The position numbers and the translations under genes are program-made. DNA of 64,000 nt from the NCBI RefSeq assembly GCF_900172355.1, contig NZ_FWFZ01000010.1, positions 96,187 to 160,186 of the forward strand, in the 5' to 3' direction. This DNA is from Roseisalinus antarcticus (lineage in GTDB: Bacteria > Pseudomonadota > Alphaproteobacteria > Rhodobacterales > Rhodobacteraceae). Shown piece after piece: positions 46,962 to 55,803 of the stretch (positions within the stretch are counted from its first letter, which is position 1; the number at the start of each line of letters is the position of its first letter). The notes below the pieces were generated by a model. The model searched no databases. It was not told the origin of the DNA and was given only the letters and a program-made list of their open reading frames with translations.

Positions 46962-48625
46962 CGGGCTGTCTCCTGTTGCCGGGGCCTGCGCAGCCCGTCC
47001 TGTTCGTCCCGCAGGATCGCGGCCGCATCGCGCGTGGCCGGGTCCCCGTAGCCCGCGCCGCCCGCCGTCTCGACCCGCACCCGGTCGCCGGGCTGGACCG
47101 GGGCCCGCCAGGTGCCGGCCCGCCGCTCCCGGTCGGTGCCGGGGAAGTAGGTGAAGCACGTGGGCTCCGGCTCCTGCCCGCCGGCGATGGCCCAGGGTCG
47201 GGTGCGCGTCTTCTTGGCGATGGTCAGGAACTCGCCCGGCGCGGTGAAGCTCAGCTCACGCAGCACGCCGGGGCCGCCGCGATGGCGGCCGTCGCCGAAG
47301 GAGTCCGGCCGCAGCTCGAACCGGTCGACCCGCATCGCCGTCCGAGTCTCCAGCACCTCGATCGGCGTGTTGCGGACGATCGACTGGGACAAGTGACTGC
47401 CCGCCAGCCGCCCGTCGTGCCGCGCCGTCGCTCCCCAGCCGACGCTTTCGTTGTTCGACAGGGCATAGCCTGCGCCCGTCTCGGGATGGGTGCCGATCAT
47501 CATGAAGCCCGGCACATCGCCGCCCGACGAGGCCTGGACCTTCTCGGGCATGCCCTTGGCCAGGGCGGCAAAGATCAGCTCCAGCGCGACGATCCCGGTC
47601 CATTGGGTGAAGGTCGGCGCGGGATAGACCGCGTGAAACAGCGTGCCGGGCTCGGCCTTGACCGACAGGGCGCGCATGTGGCCCGCGTTGCTCGGCTCGC
47701 CCGGCGAGGTCAATGCCTTGAACGCAACCTTGGCCGTGGCCAGCGTCGAGCCGAACGGCAAGTTCACCGGCCCGCGGGTCGCAGGCGCGGAGCCCTCGAA
47801 ATCGACGGTCAGACGTCCGCTCTCGTGGGTCACCGTGACCTTCATCGGGACCGGCGTGTCGTCTATGCCGTCACCGTCCAGCCAATCCTCGGCGGACCAT
47901 GCCCCCTCGGGCAGGTCGGCCAGGGCACGGGCCGCCATCGCCTCGCCATAGGCGATGAGCGCGGCGATCCCGCGGTCCAGCGTGTCCGCGCCGTGGCGGG
48001 CGATCAGCGCCTCCATGCGCCGCAGCCCGGTCTGCAGGGCGGCAAGCTGGGCGTGGATGTCCCCCGTCAGGGGCACCGGCATGCGCGAGTTGAAGCGGAT
48101 CAGCGCCAGCAGCTCCTCGTCGAGGACGCCGCCCTTCACCAGCTTCAGCCCCGGCAGCACCAACCCTTCCTGGTGCATGTCGGTCGAATCCAGCACATAG
48201 CCCGGATCCTTGGCGCCCAGGTCGATCCAGTGCGCCCGGACGCAGAGCCATGCGAAGGGCCGGGGCCGGCCCGGCGCGAAAACCGGCGCGATCAGGCAGG
48301 CGTCGGAGACATGCGCCGCGGTCCAGTAGGGGTAATTCGCCACGATCACGTCGCCGGGCCCGACGTTGGCGGCGCCGACATGGCCCATCACCGTGGGCAC
48401 GGCGAAATCGTTGGCCCCCAGAAAGCGCGTCAGCCCCGGCGCCTCGGCGATCAGGTCGAACCGCGCATCATAGACCGAGATGCCGAAATCGAGCACCTCG
48501 TAGATCACCGGGCTGAACGCGGTCCGGATCAGGGTGGTGCGCATCTCCTCGGCGACCTGGGCCAGGGACGCCCGCAGGATCTCGACCAGCCCGCCGTCGA
48601 TCGCGCCAGGGTCACTCATGCCCAT
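46958..48625 (-). CDS. hyuB: Hydantoinase B/oxoprolinase-type subunit, second copy
   Basis: A 555-residue HyuB-family protein (N-methylhydantoinase B / 5-oxoprolinase C-terminal half). LIRTAFSPVIYEVLDFGISV, the metal-ligand region DLGAKDPGYVLDSTDMHQEG, and the Gly-rich C-terminal GGAGYGDP are typical. With HyuA it hydrolyses cyclic amides using ATP. It is a close paralogue of the copy just upstream. The start is 48625 or 48619, overlapping the first hyuB by 8-14 bases. Confidence 0.9.
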   Translation of the reverse strand: MGMSDPGAIDGGLVEILRASLAQVAEEMRTTLIRTAFSPVIYEVLDFGISVYDARFDLIAEAPGLTRFLGANDFAVPTVMGHVGAANVGPGDVIVANYPYWTAAHVSDACLIAPVFAPGRPRPFAWLCVRAHWIDLGAKDPGYVLDSTDMHQEGLVLPGLKLVKGGVLDEELLALIRFNSRMPVPLTGDIHAQLAALQTGLRRMEALIARHGADTLDRGIAALIAYGEAMAARALADLPEGAWSAEDWLDGDGIDDTPVPMKVTVTHESGRLTVDFEGSAPATRGPVNLPFGSTLATAKVAFKALTSPGEPSNAGHMRALSVKAEPGTLFHAVYPAPTFTQWTGIVALELIFAALAKGMPEKVQASSGGDVPGFMMIGTHPETGAGYALSNNESVGWGATARHDGRLAGSHLSQSIVRNTPIEVLETRTAMRVDRFELRPDSFGDGRHRGGPGVLRELSFTAPGEFLTIAKKTRTRPWAIAGGQEPEPTCFTYFPGTDRERRAGTWRAPVQPGDRVRVETAGGAGYGDPATRDAAAILRDEQDGLRRPRQQETAR

Positions 48626-50285
48626 AGTCCCGCCTTGCCCCCTGCGGCGTGACGTAGCCCTCGGCGAGGTCCGCCTCGATGGCAGAGCGCGGACGCTCGG
48701 ACGCCGGCCCGTAGCCGCCGCCGCCCGCGCTCATCACCCGCACACGGTCGCCGGCCTTCACCGGGACACGCTGGGTGGAGACCGCGCGCTCCTGCGCGGT
48801 GCCGGGAAAGAGGACGATCCGGTTGGGCAGGCTGTCGGCCCCGCCGGCAAGGCCCCATGGGGCGCTCTTGGTCTTCTTGATGACAGTCAGAAACTCGCCG
48901 TCGGTGAGAAAGCGGATATCGCGCGTGAGGCCCAGCCCGCCGCGAAATCGGCCGGGGCCGCCGGAATCGGGCGTGACCTCGACCCGCTCCATCAACATGG
49001 TCGTCCTGGTCTCCATGATCTCGGTCGAGGTGGAGCGCACGATGCTCTCGGACAGGTGGATCAGCGCGTTCGATCCGTCGTGGCCGGGCGCCCCGCCCCA
49101 GCCCACCGGGTCGTTGTTGGAAATCGCGAACATCTCTCCGGTATCGGGGTGGACCCCCAGCATCATGAAGCCCGGCACGTCCCCGCCCGAGGAGGCCGCG
49201 AGCCTGTCGGGCATCGCCTGCGCCAGCGCCTTCAGGACCAGTTCCACCGCGACGATGCCGGTCCAGAGCGTGAAGGTCGGCGCGGGGTATACGGCGTGGA
49301 ACAACGTGCCCGGCTCCGCCTTGATCGAGAGCGCCCGCATCTGGCCGGCGTTGGAGGGCTCCTCCGGGGTGGTCAGCGACTTGAACAGCACCTTGCACAT
49401 CGCAAGCGTCGCGCCGAACGGCATGTTGACCGGGCCCTTGGTGGCCGGGGCGGAGCCGTCGAAATCCACCTCGAAGACCTCGTCGGTGATGGTGACCCGG
49501 ACCTGCATGTGCACCGGGTCGGTGCCGATGCCGTCGTCGTCGAGGATGTCGCTCGCGGTCCAGCTGCCCTTCGGCAGATCGGCCAGCGCGGCGCGGGTGG
49601 CCGCCTCGCCATGGGCGTGCATCCCCGCGACGGCCGCTTCGAAGTCGTCGCGGCCGAACTTGGCGAGGATCTCGTGCATCCGCCGCTCGCCGGTGCGCAG
49701 GGCCGCGACCTGCGCGTGCAGATCGCCGATCACCAGGTCGGGCATGCGCGAGTTGAAGCGGATGATGTCGATGATCTCGGGGTTGGCCTTGCCGCGCCGG
49801 TAGATCTTGGTGGCGGGGAACACCAGCCCCTCCTGATGCATGTCGGTGGAATCCAGCACATAACCCGGGTCCTTCGCGCCAAGGTCCATCCAGTGCGCCC
49901 GCACGACCAGCACCGAGACCAGATCGCCACGCTCGGGATCGAACACCGGGGCCAGCAGCGTCGCGTCCGACACATGCGCCCCGTTCCAGTAGGGATAGTT
50001 CGAGATGACGATGTCGCCAGGCTCCAGGTTTTCGGTGCCGAGGTAGCCGAGGACCTGCCGGACGGAATAGTCATTGGCCCCCAGAAAGAACGTCAGGCCG
50101 GGCGCTTCGCCGATCAGGTCGAGGCGCGCGTCGTAGATCGAGATGCCGAAATCGAGCACCTCGTAGATCACCGGGTTGAAGGCCGTGCGCACCAACGTCG
50201 CGCGCATCTCGTTGGCCGCCGCGGCGACATAGCTCTGGACGATCGCGGTGAAGGCGCCGTCGGCCTTTGGCGTGGTCGCTGTCAT
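48612..50285 (-). CDS. hyuB: Hydantoinase B/oxoprolinase-type subunit, first copy
   Basis: A 557-residue HyuB-family protein. LVRTAFNPVIYEVLDFGISI, DLGAKDPGYVLDSTDMHQEG and the C-terminal SAGGGGYGPASERP are shared with the second copy. It overlaps hyuA by four bases (ATGA), so this copy is probably the direct partner of HyuA. The two copies share many identical blocks and arose by duplication. Confidence 0.92.
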   Translation of the reverse strand: MTATTPKADGAFTAIVQSYVAAAANEMRATLVRTAFNPVIYEVLDFGISIYDARLDLIGEAPGLTFFLGANDYSVRQVLGYLGTENLEPGDIVISNYPYWNGAHVSDATLLAPVFDPERGDLVSVLVVRAHWMDLGAKDPGYVLDSTDMHQEGLVFPATKIYRRGKANPEIIDIIRFNSRMPDLVIGDLHAQVAALRTGERRMHEILAKFGRDDFEAAVAGMHAHGEAATRAALADLPKGSWTASDILDDDGIGTDPVHMQVRVTITDEVFEVDFDGSAPATKGPVNMPFGATLAMCKVLFKSLTTPEEPSNAGQMRALSIKAEPGTLFHAVYPAPTFTLWTGIVAVELVLKALAQAMPDRLAASSGGDVPGFMMLGVHPDTGEMFAISNNDPVGWGGAPGHDGSNALIHLSESIVRSTSTEIMETRTTMLMERVEVTPDSGGPGRFRGGLGLTRDIRFLTDGEFLTVIKKTKSAPWGLAGGADSLPNRIVLFPGTAQERAVSTQRVPVKAGDRVRVMSAGGGGYGPASERPRSAIEADLAEGYVTPQGARRDYGHE

Positions 50286-52336
50286 GCCCCTGCCCCCCGG
50301 TTGGCGATGATGAGGTGCCCGTAGGCGTTGACCGAGACGCTCTGGTCCGAATGCACCACCGTGACCGAGGTGCCTTCGTCGATCAGCGCGGGGCCGGCAA
50401 GCCCGCTGAACCGCTCCAGCGCGTCGCGGTCGTAGACGGCGAAGGAGGTCATGCTGCGGGTCGCGAAATCGAAGGCGCTGCGATGGGCCACGGGCGCGGG
50501 CGGCGGTGGCGGGTCCGCAGGCCGCTCCGCCTTCACCAGCGTCGGGCGCCGGGTCCGGCCGATGCCGCGGACGCGGGTCGTCAGGATCTGCACCGGCGCC
50601 TCCATGCTGTGACCGTAAAGCCCCTCGTGCGCCTCGGCGAAGCGCCGCACCAGGTCGGCGGCATCGAGGGTGGCGCCGACGGTGAGGGTCAACGCATGTT
50701 CTTGGCCCATGTAGCGCAGCTCCAGCTGACGCTCCATCATCGCATCGCCCGATTTCACGCCCTGGGCCAACAGGGACTGCATCGCCTCTTCTTCCAGCTT
50801 GCCGAACCTGGCGTCGAGCGCAGCGGCCGGCTCGCTGCCAAGGACCGTCAGGTCGGTCTGCGCGAAATCGTCGACGATATCCGCGCCCAGCATCCCCCAG
50901 GCGGAAAAGCCAGACGGCAGCTGCGGCACGATGGTGTCCTTCAGCCCCATTTCGCGTGCTGCCAGCGGCCCGATCAGCGGGCCCGCGCCGCCGAAGGCGA
51001 GCAGGCTGAAATCGCTGGGGTCGCGCCCGCGCTCGACGGTCAGCTGGCGCACCGCGCCCACGTTCTTGGCGAGGCTGACGTCGAAGATCCGCGCCGCCGC
51101 CTGCACCGGGTCAAGCCCGAGGGGGGCGGCGATCTGATCGGCGATGCCCTGAAAGGCGCCGTCGGCATCCAGCGGCATCCGCCCGCTCAGAAAGCTCTCC
51201 GGGTCCATGTAGCCCAGCACCACGGCGGCATCTGTCACCGTGGGCTCGGTCCCGCCGCGGCCGTAGCAGATCGGCCCCGGCTCCGCCGAGGCGGAGCGCG
51301 GCCCGACCTTGAGCAGCCCCAGGTTCATCGACGCGATGGAGCCGCCGCCGGAGCCGATGGTGCGGATGTCGTAGGACGGGATCAGCAGCGGCAGCTCCTC
51401 CAGCGAGGCCTCGTGGGCGATCTTGGGCTGCGTCCGCTCGATCAGGCAGACGTCGAGCGAGGTGCCGCCGATGTCGAATGTCACAAGGTCAGGCTGCTCC
51501 AGCACCTCGGCGATCAGCGCCCCGCCCACGAGCCCGCCCGCGGGGCCCGAGAGCACGGTCTGGGTGGGCGACGACTTGGCCGCCTCCGCCGACATCGCCC
51601 CGCCGCCCGAGCGCATGATCGCGAAGCGCCCCGCAAAGGCCCGATCCTCGAGTGCGCGGCGCAATTCGTCGATATAGCGTTCGAAGATCGGGCGGACATA
51701 GGCATCCAGCACCGTGGTGGACGTGCGTTCGTATTCGCGATGCTCGCGGGTGATGTCCGACGAGATCGAGACCTTCATGGCGGGATACATCTCGCGGATG
51801 ATTTCGGCGGTGCGCCGCTCGTGCGCGGGGTTTCGGAACGAAAAGAGATAGGTCACAGCGATCGCCTCGATCCCCATGTCCTCGACCAGTGCCCTTGCCG
51901 CGGCGCGGACGGCGTCCTCGTCCAGCGGCGTGATCTCGCGGCCCTTGTAGTCGAACCGGCCGGGGACGCCGAAGATGTGCCGGCGCCGGACGATGGGGTC
52001 GGGGCGCTGATACTGGAAGTCGTACATATGCGCGTCCGGCACGTTGCCCCGCCCGATCAGGAAGATGTCGCGAAAGCCATGGTTGGTCAGGATCGCGGTC
52101 AGGGCGCCGCGACGCTCGAGCACGGCATTGAGGCCCAGCGTGGTGCCATGGATGAACAGCGACACGTCCTCCAGGCTGTCGCGCAGCCGGCCGACGGCGT
52201 CGATCACACCCTCGGCCGGGGCGCCCGGGGTGGTCGGCGCCTTCTCGAAGCGGAACGCGCCGGTGGCCATGTCCAGTTCCACGGCGTCCACGAAGGTGCC
52301 TCCGATGTCGACGGCGATGCGGTAGTCGGCGGTCAT
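50282..52336 (-). CDS. hyuA: Hydantoinase A/oxoprolinase-type ATP-binding subunit
   Basis: A 684-residue HyuA-family protein with the actin-like ATPase fold: phosphate-1 motif AVDIGGTFVDAVELD at the start and a second FDIGGTSLDVCLI near residue 290, then IRTIGSGGGSIASMN and GGAGPLIGPLAAREMG. HyuA couples ATP hydrolysis to opening of hydantoins, 5-oxoproline or related cyclic amides; acetone carboxylase subunits share the fold. The importer and peptidases in the operon favour a peptide-derived cyclic amide. It lies 9 bases after the ABC ATPase gene. Confidence 0.92.
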   Translation of the reverse strand: MTADYRIAVDIGGTFVDAVELDMATGAFRFEKAPTTPGAPAEGVIDAVGRLRDSLEDVSLFIHGTTLGLNAVLERRGALTAILTNHGFRDIFLIGRGNVPDAHMYDFQYQRPDPIVRRRHIFGVPGRFDYKGREITPLDEDAVRAAARALVEDMGIEAIAVTYLFSFRNPAHERRTAEIIREMYPAMKVSISSDITREHREYERTSTTVLDAYVRPIFERYIDELRRALEDRAFAGRFAIMRSGGGAMSAEAAKSSPTQTVLSGPAGGLVGGALIAEVLEQPDLVTFDIGGTSLDVCLIERTQPKIAHEASLEELPLLIPSYDIRTIGSGGGSIASMNLGLLKVGPRSASAEPGPICYGRGGTEPTVTDAAVVLGYMDPESFLSGRMPLDADGAFQGIADQIAAPLGLDPVQAAARIFDVSLAKNVGAVRQLTVERGRDPSDFSLLAFGGAGPLIGPLAAREMGLKDTIVPQLPSGFSAWGMLGADIVDDFAQTDLTVLGSEPAAALDARFGKLEEEAMQSLLAQGVKSGDAMMERQLELRYMGQEHALTLTVGATLDAADLVRRFAEAHEGLYGHSMEAPVQILTTRVRGIGRTRRPTLVKAERPADPPPPPAPVAHRSAFDFATRSMTSFAVYDRDALERFSGLAGPALIDEGTSVTVVHSDQSVSVNAYGHLIIANRGAGA

Positions 52337-52345
52337 GTCACGGTC

Positions 52346-53941
52346 CTATGTTGCGTCGGTGTAGAGCCGCGGCGCGGCATCGAGCAGCGCGCGGGTCTTG
52401 GGCGAGGCGGGGTTGGTGAAGACGTGCTCGGTCGGGCCTTCCTCGACGATGCGGCCGGCGTCGATGACGACGACCCTGTCGCAAAGGGCCCGCACCGTGG
52501 CAAGGTCATGGCTGACGATCAGGTAGGCCCGGTCGCGCCGCTCGGTCAGGCGGCGGATCAGGTCGAGCAGCTGTGCCTGAACGGTGACGTCGAGCGCCGA
52601 CGCCGGCTCGTCCAGCACGACGAGTTCCGGCGCGATCGACAGGGCACGGGCGATGCCGACCCGCTGCGCCTGCCCGCCCGACAGCTCGTGCGGCCGGCGC
52701 GTGCGGAACGTCGGGTCGAGCCCGACCTCGACCAGCACCCGGTCGATGGCGGCAGAGCGCCGGGCCGCGTCGCGTTCGACAAGGCGCAGCGGGTCCGAGA
52801 CGATGTCCTCCACGCTCATGCGCGGGTTGAGCGCGTCGAACGGGTCCTGGAACACCATCTGCATGTAGCGGCGCAGGCCGCGCCGCGCGGAAAAGCGCAT
52901 GGACGACATCGTCTTGCCGCGGAACCGGATCTCTCCCCGGCTGGGGGCCAGCAGGCCCATGATGGCGCGCGACAGGGTGGACTTGCCCGAGCCGCTTTCG
53001 CCCACGACCGCGATGGTATCGCCCATCCGGATATCGAGGCTGACACCAGTGAGCGCCGGGGCGGGCCTGCGGCCGAAGCGGGCCGGATAGGTAACGTCGA
53101 TGTCGCGGATCGCCATGACCACGCTGCGGCCGTCCTCGCGAGGCTGCGCCCGGCGGCGGGTGGTGACGTCGGGCACGGCCTCGATCAGGCGGCGGGTGTA
53201 GCGATGCCGCGGCGCGGTGACGATGCGGCGGGTCGACCCTTCCTCGACGATCAGCCCCTTCTCCATCACCACCAGACGGTCGGACACTTTCGACAGGGCG
53301 GCGATATCGTGCGAGATGATCATGACCCCCCGGGCACCGTCGCGGGCCTGCCTCGCGATCAGGGTCAGGATCTCTCCGGTCAGGGTGACGTCGAGCCCTG
53401 TGGTGGGCTCGTCGGCCACCAGAAGGCGCGGGTTGCAGGCCAGCGACAGCGCGATCATCACCCGCTGCGCCATGCCGCCGGAAAGCTGGTGCGGGAACTG
53501 CCCCATCATTGTTTCGGGCGACCGCAGACCCACGGCGGCCAGGGCGGTCACGGCCCGCGCCCGCAGGTCGCCGCCGGGGGCATGCTCCCTCAACCGGTCG
53601 ATCAGCTGGTCGCCGATCTTGCGGACCGGGTTGAGCGCCGAGCGCGGGTTCTGAAAGCACAAGCCCACGGACCGGCCCCGAAAGCGGCGCAGCGCCTCAC
53701 CGCGGAGCGTCATCACGTCCGTGCCGGCGAGGGTGACCTGGCCCTGCGCCTCGGCCTGCGCGGGCAACAGGTGGGTCAGGGTCCGGGCGATCATCGACTT
53801 GCCGCCGCCGCTTTCCCCGACGATGCCCAGCACCTCGCCCGGCGCCACCGAAAGCGACACGCCCCGCAGCGCCTCGATGACGCCCGTGGCGGTGGGAATG
53901 GCGACCCTGAGGTCGCGGATCTCGAGCAGCGGGGCCGTCAT
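52346..53941 (-). CDS. Dipeptide/oligopeptide ABC importer, fused double ATPase
   Basis: A 531-residue protein joining DppD-like and DppF-like ATPases. First cassette (about 1-265): Walker A GESGGGKS, signature LSGGMAQRV, Walker B LLVADEPTTGLD. Second (about 275-531): Walker A GESGSGKS, signature LSGGQAQRV, Walker B LVVLDEPASALD. The start is fixed by ATGA overlap with the permease gene; the longer frame upstream only shadows the permeases. It powers uptake of peptides or similar compounds by the preceding components. Confidence 0.92.
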   Translation of the reverse strand: MTAPLLEIRDLRVAIPTATGVIEALRGVSLSVAPGEVLGIVGESGGGKSMIARTLTHLLPAQAEAQGQVTLAGTDVMTLRGEALRRFRGRSVGLCFQNPRSALNPVRKIGDQLIDRLREHAPGGDLRARAVTALAAVGLRSPETMMGQFPHQLSGGMAQRVMIALSLACNPRLLVADEPTTGLDVTLTGEILTLIARQARDGARGVMIISHDIAALSKVSDRLVVMEKGLIVEEGSTRRIVTAPRHRYTRRLIEAVPDVTTRRRAQPREDGRSVVMAIRDIDVTYPARFGRRPAPALTGVSLDIRMGDTIAVVGESGSGKSTLSRAIMGLLAPSRGEIRFRGKTMSSMRFSARRGLRRYMQMVFQDPFDALNPRMSVEDIVSDPLRLVERDAARRSAAIDRVLVEVGLDPTFRTRRPHELSGGQAQRVGIARALSIAPELVVLDEPASALDVTVQAQLLDLIRRLTERRDRAYLIVSHDLATVRALCDRVVVIDAGRIVEEGPTEHVFTNPASPKTRALLDAAPRLYTDAT

Positions 53942-54780
53942 CGCTGGGCCTGCCTTTGTTGCAGGCCCTCGCCGATCAGGTTGAACCCGAGCACCGTCAG
54001 AAACAGCGCGAGCCCCGGGAACGTCGCCGTCCACCAGCGCCCGCCGACCACGTCCGCCGCCCCGGCGGAGATCATCGCGCCCCATTCGGCCTCGGGCACC
54101 GGGATGCCCAGGCCGACGAACGACAGGCCCGCCAGCGTCAGGATCGCCCAGCCGCAATTGAGCGGCGCGATCACGAGGATCGGCGTCAGCGCGTTGGGCA
54201 GAAGGTGCCGCAGCATCAGCGAGCTGTGTGAATTTCCGGCGCATTCGGCGGCCTCGATGAAGGTCCGGTGGCGCAGGGCGACGACCTCGGCCCGGATCAA
54301 CCGGGCATAGGGTGGCGCGTTGATCAGCCCGATGGTGAGGATGAGGTTGGGCAGGCTCGTCCCCAGGATGGCGGCGATGGCGAGCGCCAGGATGAACACC
54401 GGGAAGGCCTGCAGGATATCGAGAACGCGCATGCCGATATCGTCGACCCAGCCCCCGGCATAGCCCAGCGGCAACCCGACCGCGGTGCCGAGGACGACCG
54501 CCAGCGCGACCGAGGCCAGCGCGATGCCGATGTCGATCCGCGCCGCATAGAGCACGCGGGCAAAGACATCCATGCCGTTGCCGTCGGTGCCGAACCAGTG
54601 CTGGGCGTTGGGCCCCTCGAGGAAGAAGAACGGGTCGATCTGGGTCGGCTCCCACGGGGTCAGCCAGGGCGCGGCGATGCCGGCGGCCAGCACCGCAAGG
54701 ACGATGGCGGCGCCGATCGCCGTGATCGGCTCGAGCCGCGACCGGCGCTGCGCGGGACGGTTGGGGGCGGCTGCGGGCAC
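53938..54780 (-). CDS. Dipeptide/oligopeptide ABC importer, permease (DppC-like)
   Basis: A 280-residue permease with about six hydrophobic segments. An N-terminal cytoplasmic stretch with RSRLEPITAIGAAIVLAVLA matches DppC-type permeases. The EAA loop is recognisable in EVVALRHRTFIEAAECAG, and ALTPILVIAPLN follows. It is 3 bases from the DppB-like gene and overlaps the ATPase gene. Confidence 0.9.
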   Translation of the reverse strand: MPAAAPNRPAQRRSRLEPITAIGAAIVLAVLAAGIAAPWLTPWEPTQIDPFFFLEGPNAQHWFGTDGNGMDVFARVLYAARIDIGIALASVALAVVLGTAVGLPLGYAGGWVDDIGMRVLDILQAFPVFILALAIAAILGTSLPNLILTIGLINAPPYARLIRAEVVALRHRTFIEAAECAGNSHSSLMLRHLLPNALTPILVIAPLNCGWAILTLAGLSFVGLGIPVPEAEWGAMISAGAADVVGGRWWTATFPGLALFLTVLGFNLIGEGLQQRQAQR

Positions 54781-54783
54781 GGC

Positions 54784-55794
54784 CTAGATCCTCACGCGCG
54801 GGTCGAGCATCGCCTGCACGATGTCGGCCACCAGGAAGACGAGGACATAGGCCGTCGCGGTAACCAGCACGAAGGACTGGATCACCGGGTAGTCGCGCAC
54901 CTGCATGCCGCGCAGGGCCCATTGTCCAAGCCCCTGCCAGGAGAACACGAACTCGATCAGGACGCTGCCGCCGATCAGGTTGCCGAAGACCAGCGCCGCC
55001 AGCGCCGGCAGGCGGGTCAGCGTCTGGCGCATCAGGTAACGGTTCACCAGCCTGCCCTCGGGCAGGCCGTGGGCGGCGGCACAGCGGTAATTGTCGCTCT
55101 GCATGACTTCGATGGCCGAGGCGCGGACCGACCGGATCAGCGGCGCCGAGGTCGCGACGGCGAGCGTCACCACCGGCAGGGCCAGATGCGCCAGAGCGTT
55201 CAGGAACGAGTCCCACCGGCCGGCAAGCAGGGTGTCCACGGTGATCAGCCCCGTGACCGTCGGCACGGCGAGCGCCGAGTCGATCCGGCCCGACGGCGCC
55301 GGCGCGATCCCCAGGCCCTGGTAGAACAGCAGGATCAGCATGATCCCGAGCCAGAACTCGGGCAGCGAATTGCCGATGATCGCGCCGATCCGGGTCACCA
55401 TGTCGCCCAGCCGGTTAAGCCTGCGGGCGGCATGGACCCCCAGCGCGACCGAGGCCGCGACCGCCAGCAGCATCGCCAGCGTCACAAGCTCCAACGTCAC
55501 CGGCAGGCGCTGCGCGAGATCCATCGCCACCGGCCGGTTGGTCGCGATCGAGGTGCCGAAATCCCCCTGCAGCACCCCGCCGAGGTAGCGCAGATACTGC
55601 ACCGGCACAGGCTGATCGAGCCCGAGCCGTTCGCGTGCCGCCGCGATGTCCGCCTCGGTCGCCGTCTCGGGCACGATCAGCAGGACCGGATCGCCCGGAA
55701 TGAGGCGGATCAGGAAAAAGCTCGCGATGCTGACCCCGATGAGAACCGGGATCAGCAGGGCCAGCCGTTTCGCGATGAAGGCGGCGATGCGCAC
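54784..55794 (-). CDS. Dipeptide/oligopeptide ABC importer, permease (DppB-like)
   Basis: A 336-residue permease with the DppB-type start RIAAFIAKRLALLIPVLIGV, LIRLIPGDPVL and the EAA-loop region VRASAIEVMQSDNYRCAAAH. It lies 9 bases after the binding-protein gene. Together with the DppC-like permease it makes the membrane channel. Confidence 0.92.
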   Translation of the reverse strand: MRIAAFIAKRLALLIPVLIGVSIASFFLIRLIPGDPVLLIVPETATEADIAAARERLGLDQPVPVQYLRYLGGVLQGDFGTSIATNRPVAMDLAQRLPVTLELVTLAMLLAVAASVALGVHAARRLNRLGDMVTRIGAIIGNSLPEFWLGIMLILLFYQGLGIAPAPSGRIDSALAVPTVTGLITVDTLLAGRWDSFLNALAHLALPVVTLAVATSAPLIRSVRASAIEVMQSDNYRCAAAHGLPEGRLVNRYLMRQTLTRLPALAALVFGNLIGGSVLIEFVFSWQGLGQWALRGMQVRDYPVIQSFVLVTATAYVLVFLVADIVQAMLDPRVRI

Positions 55795-55803
55795 GGGGCG
55801 GCG

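Noticed and set aside
50267..54310. 1347-codon rightward open frame opposite hyuA and the ABC genes
   Set aside because: Low-complexity Arg/His/Gln-rich shadow of well-defined leftward genes.
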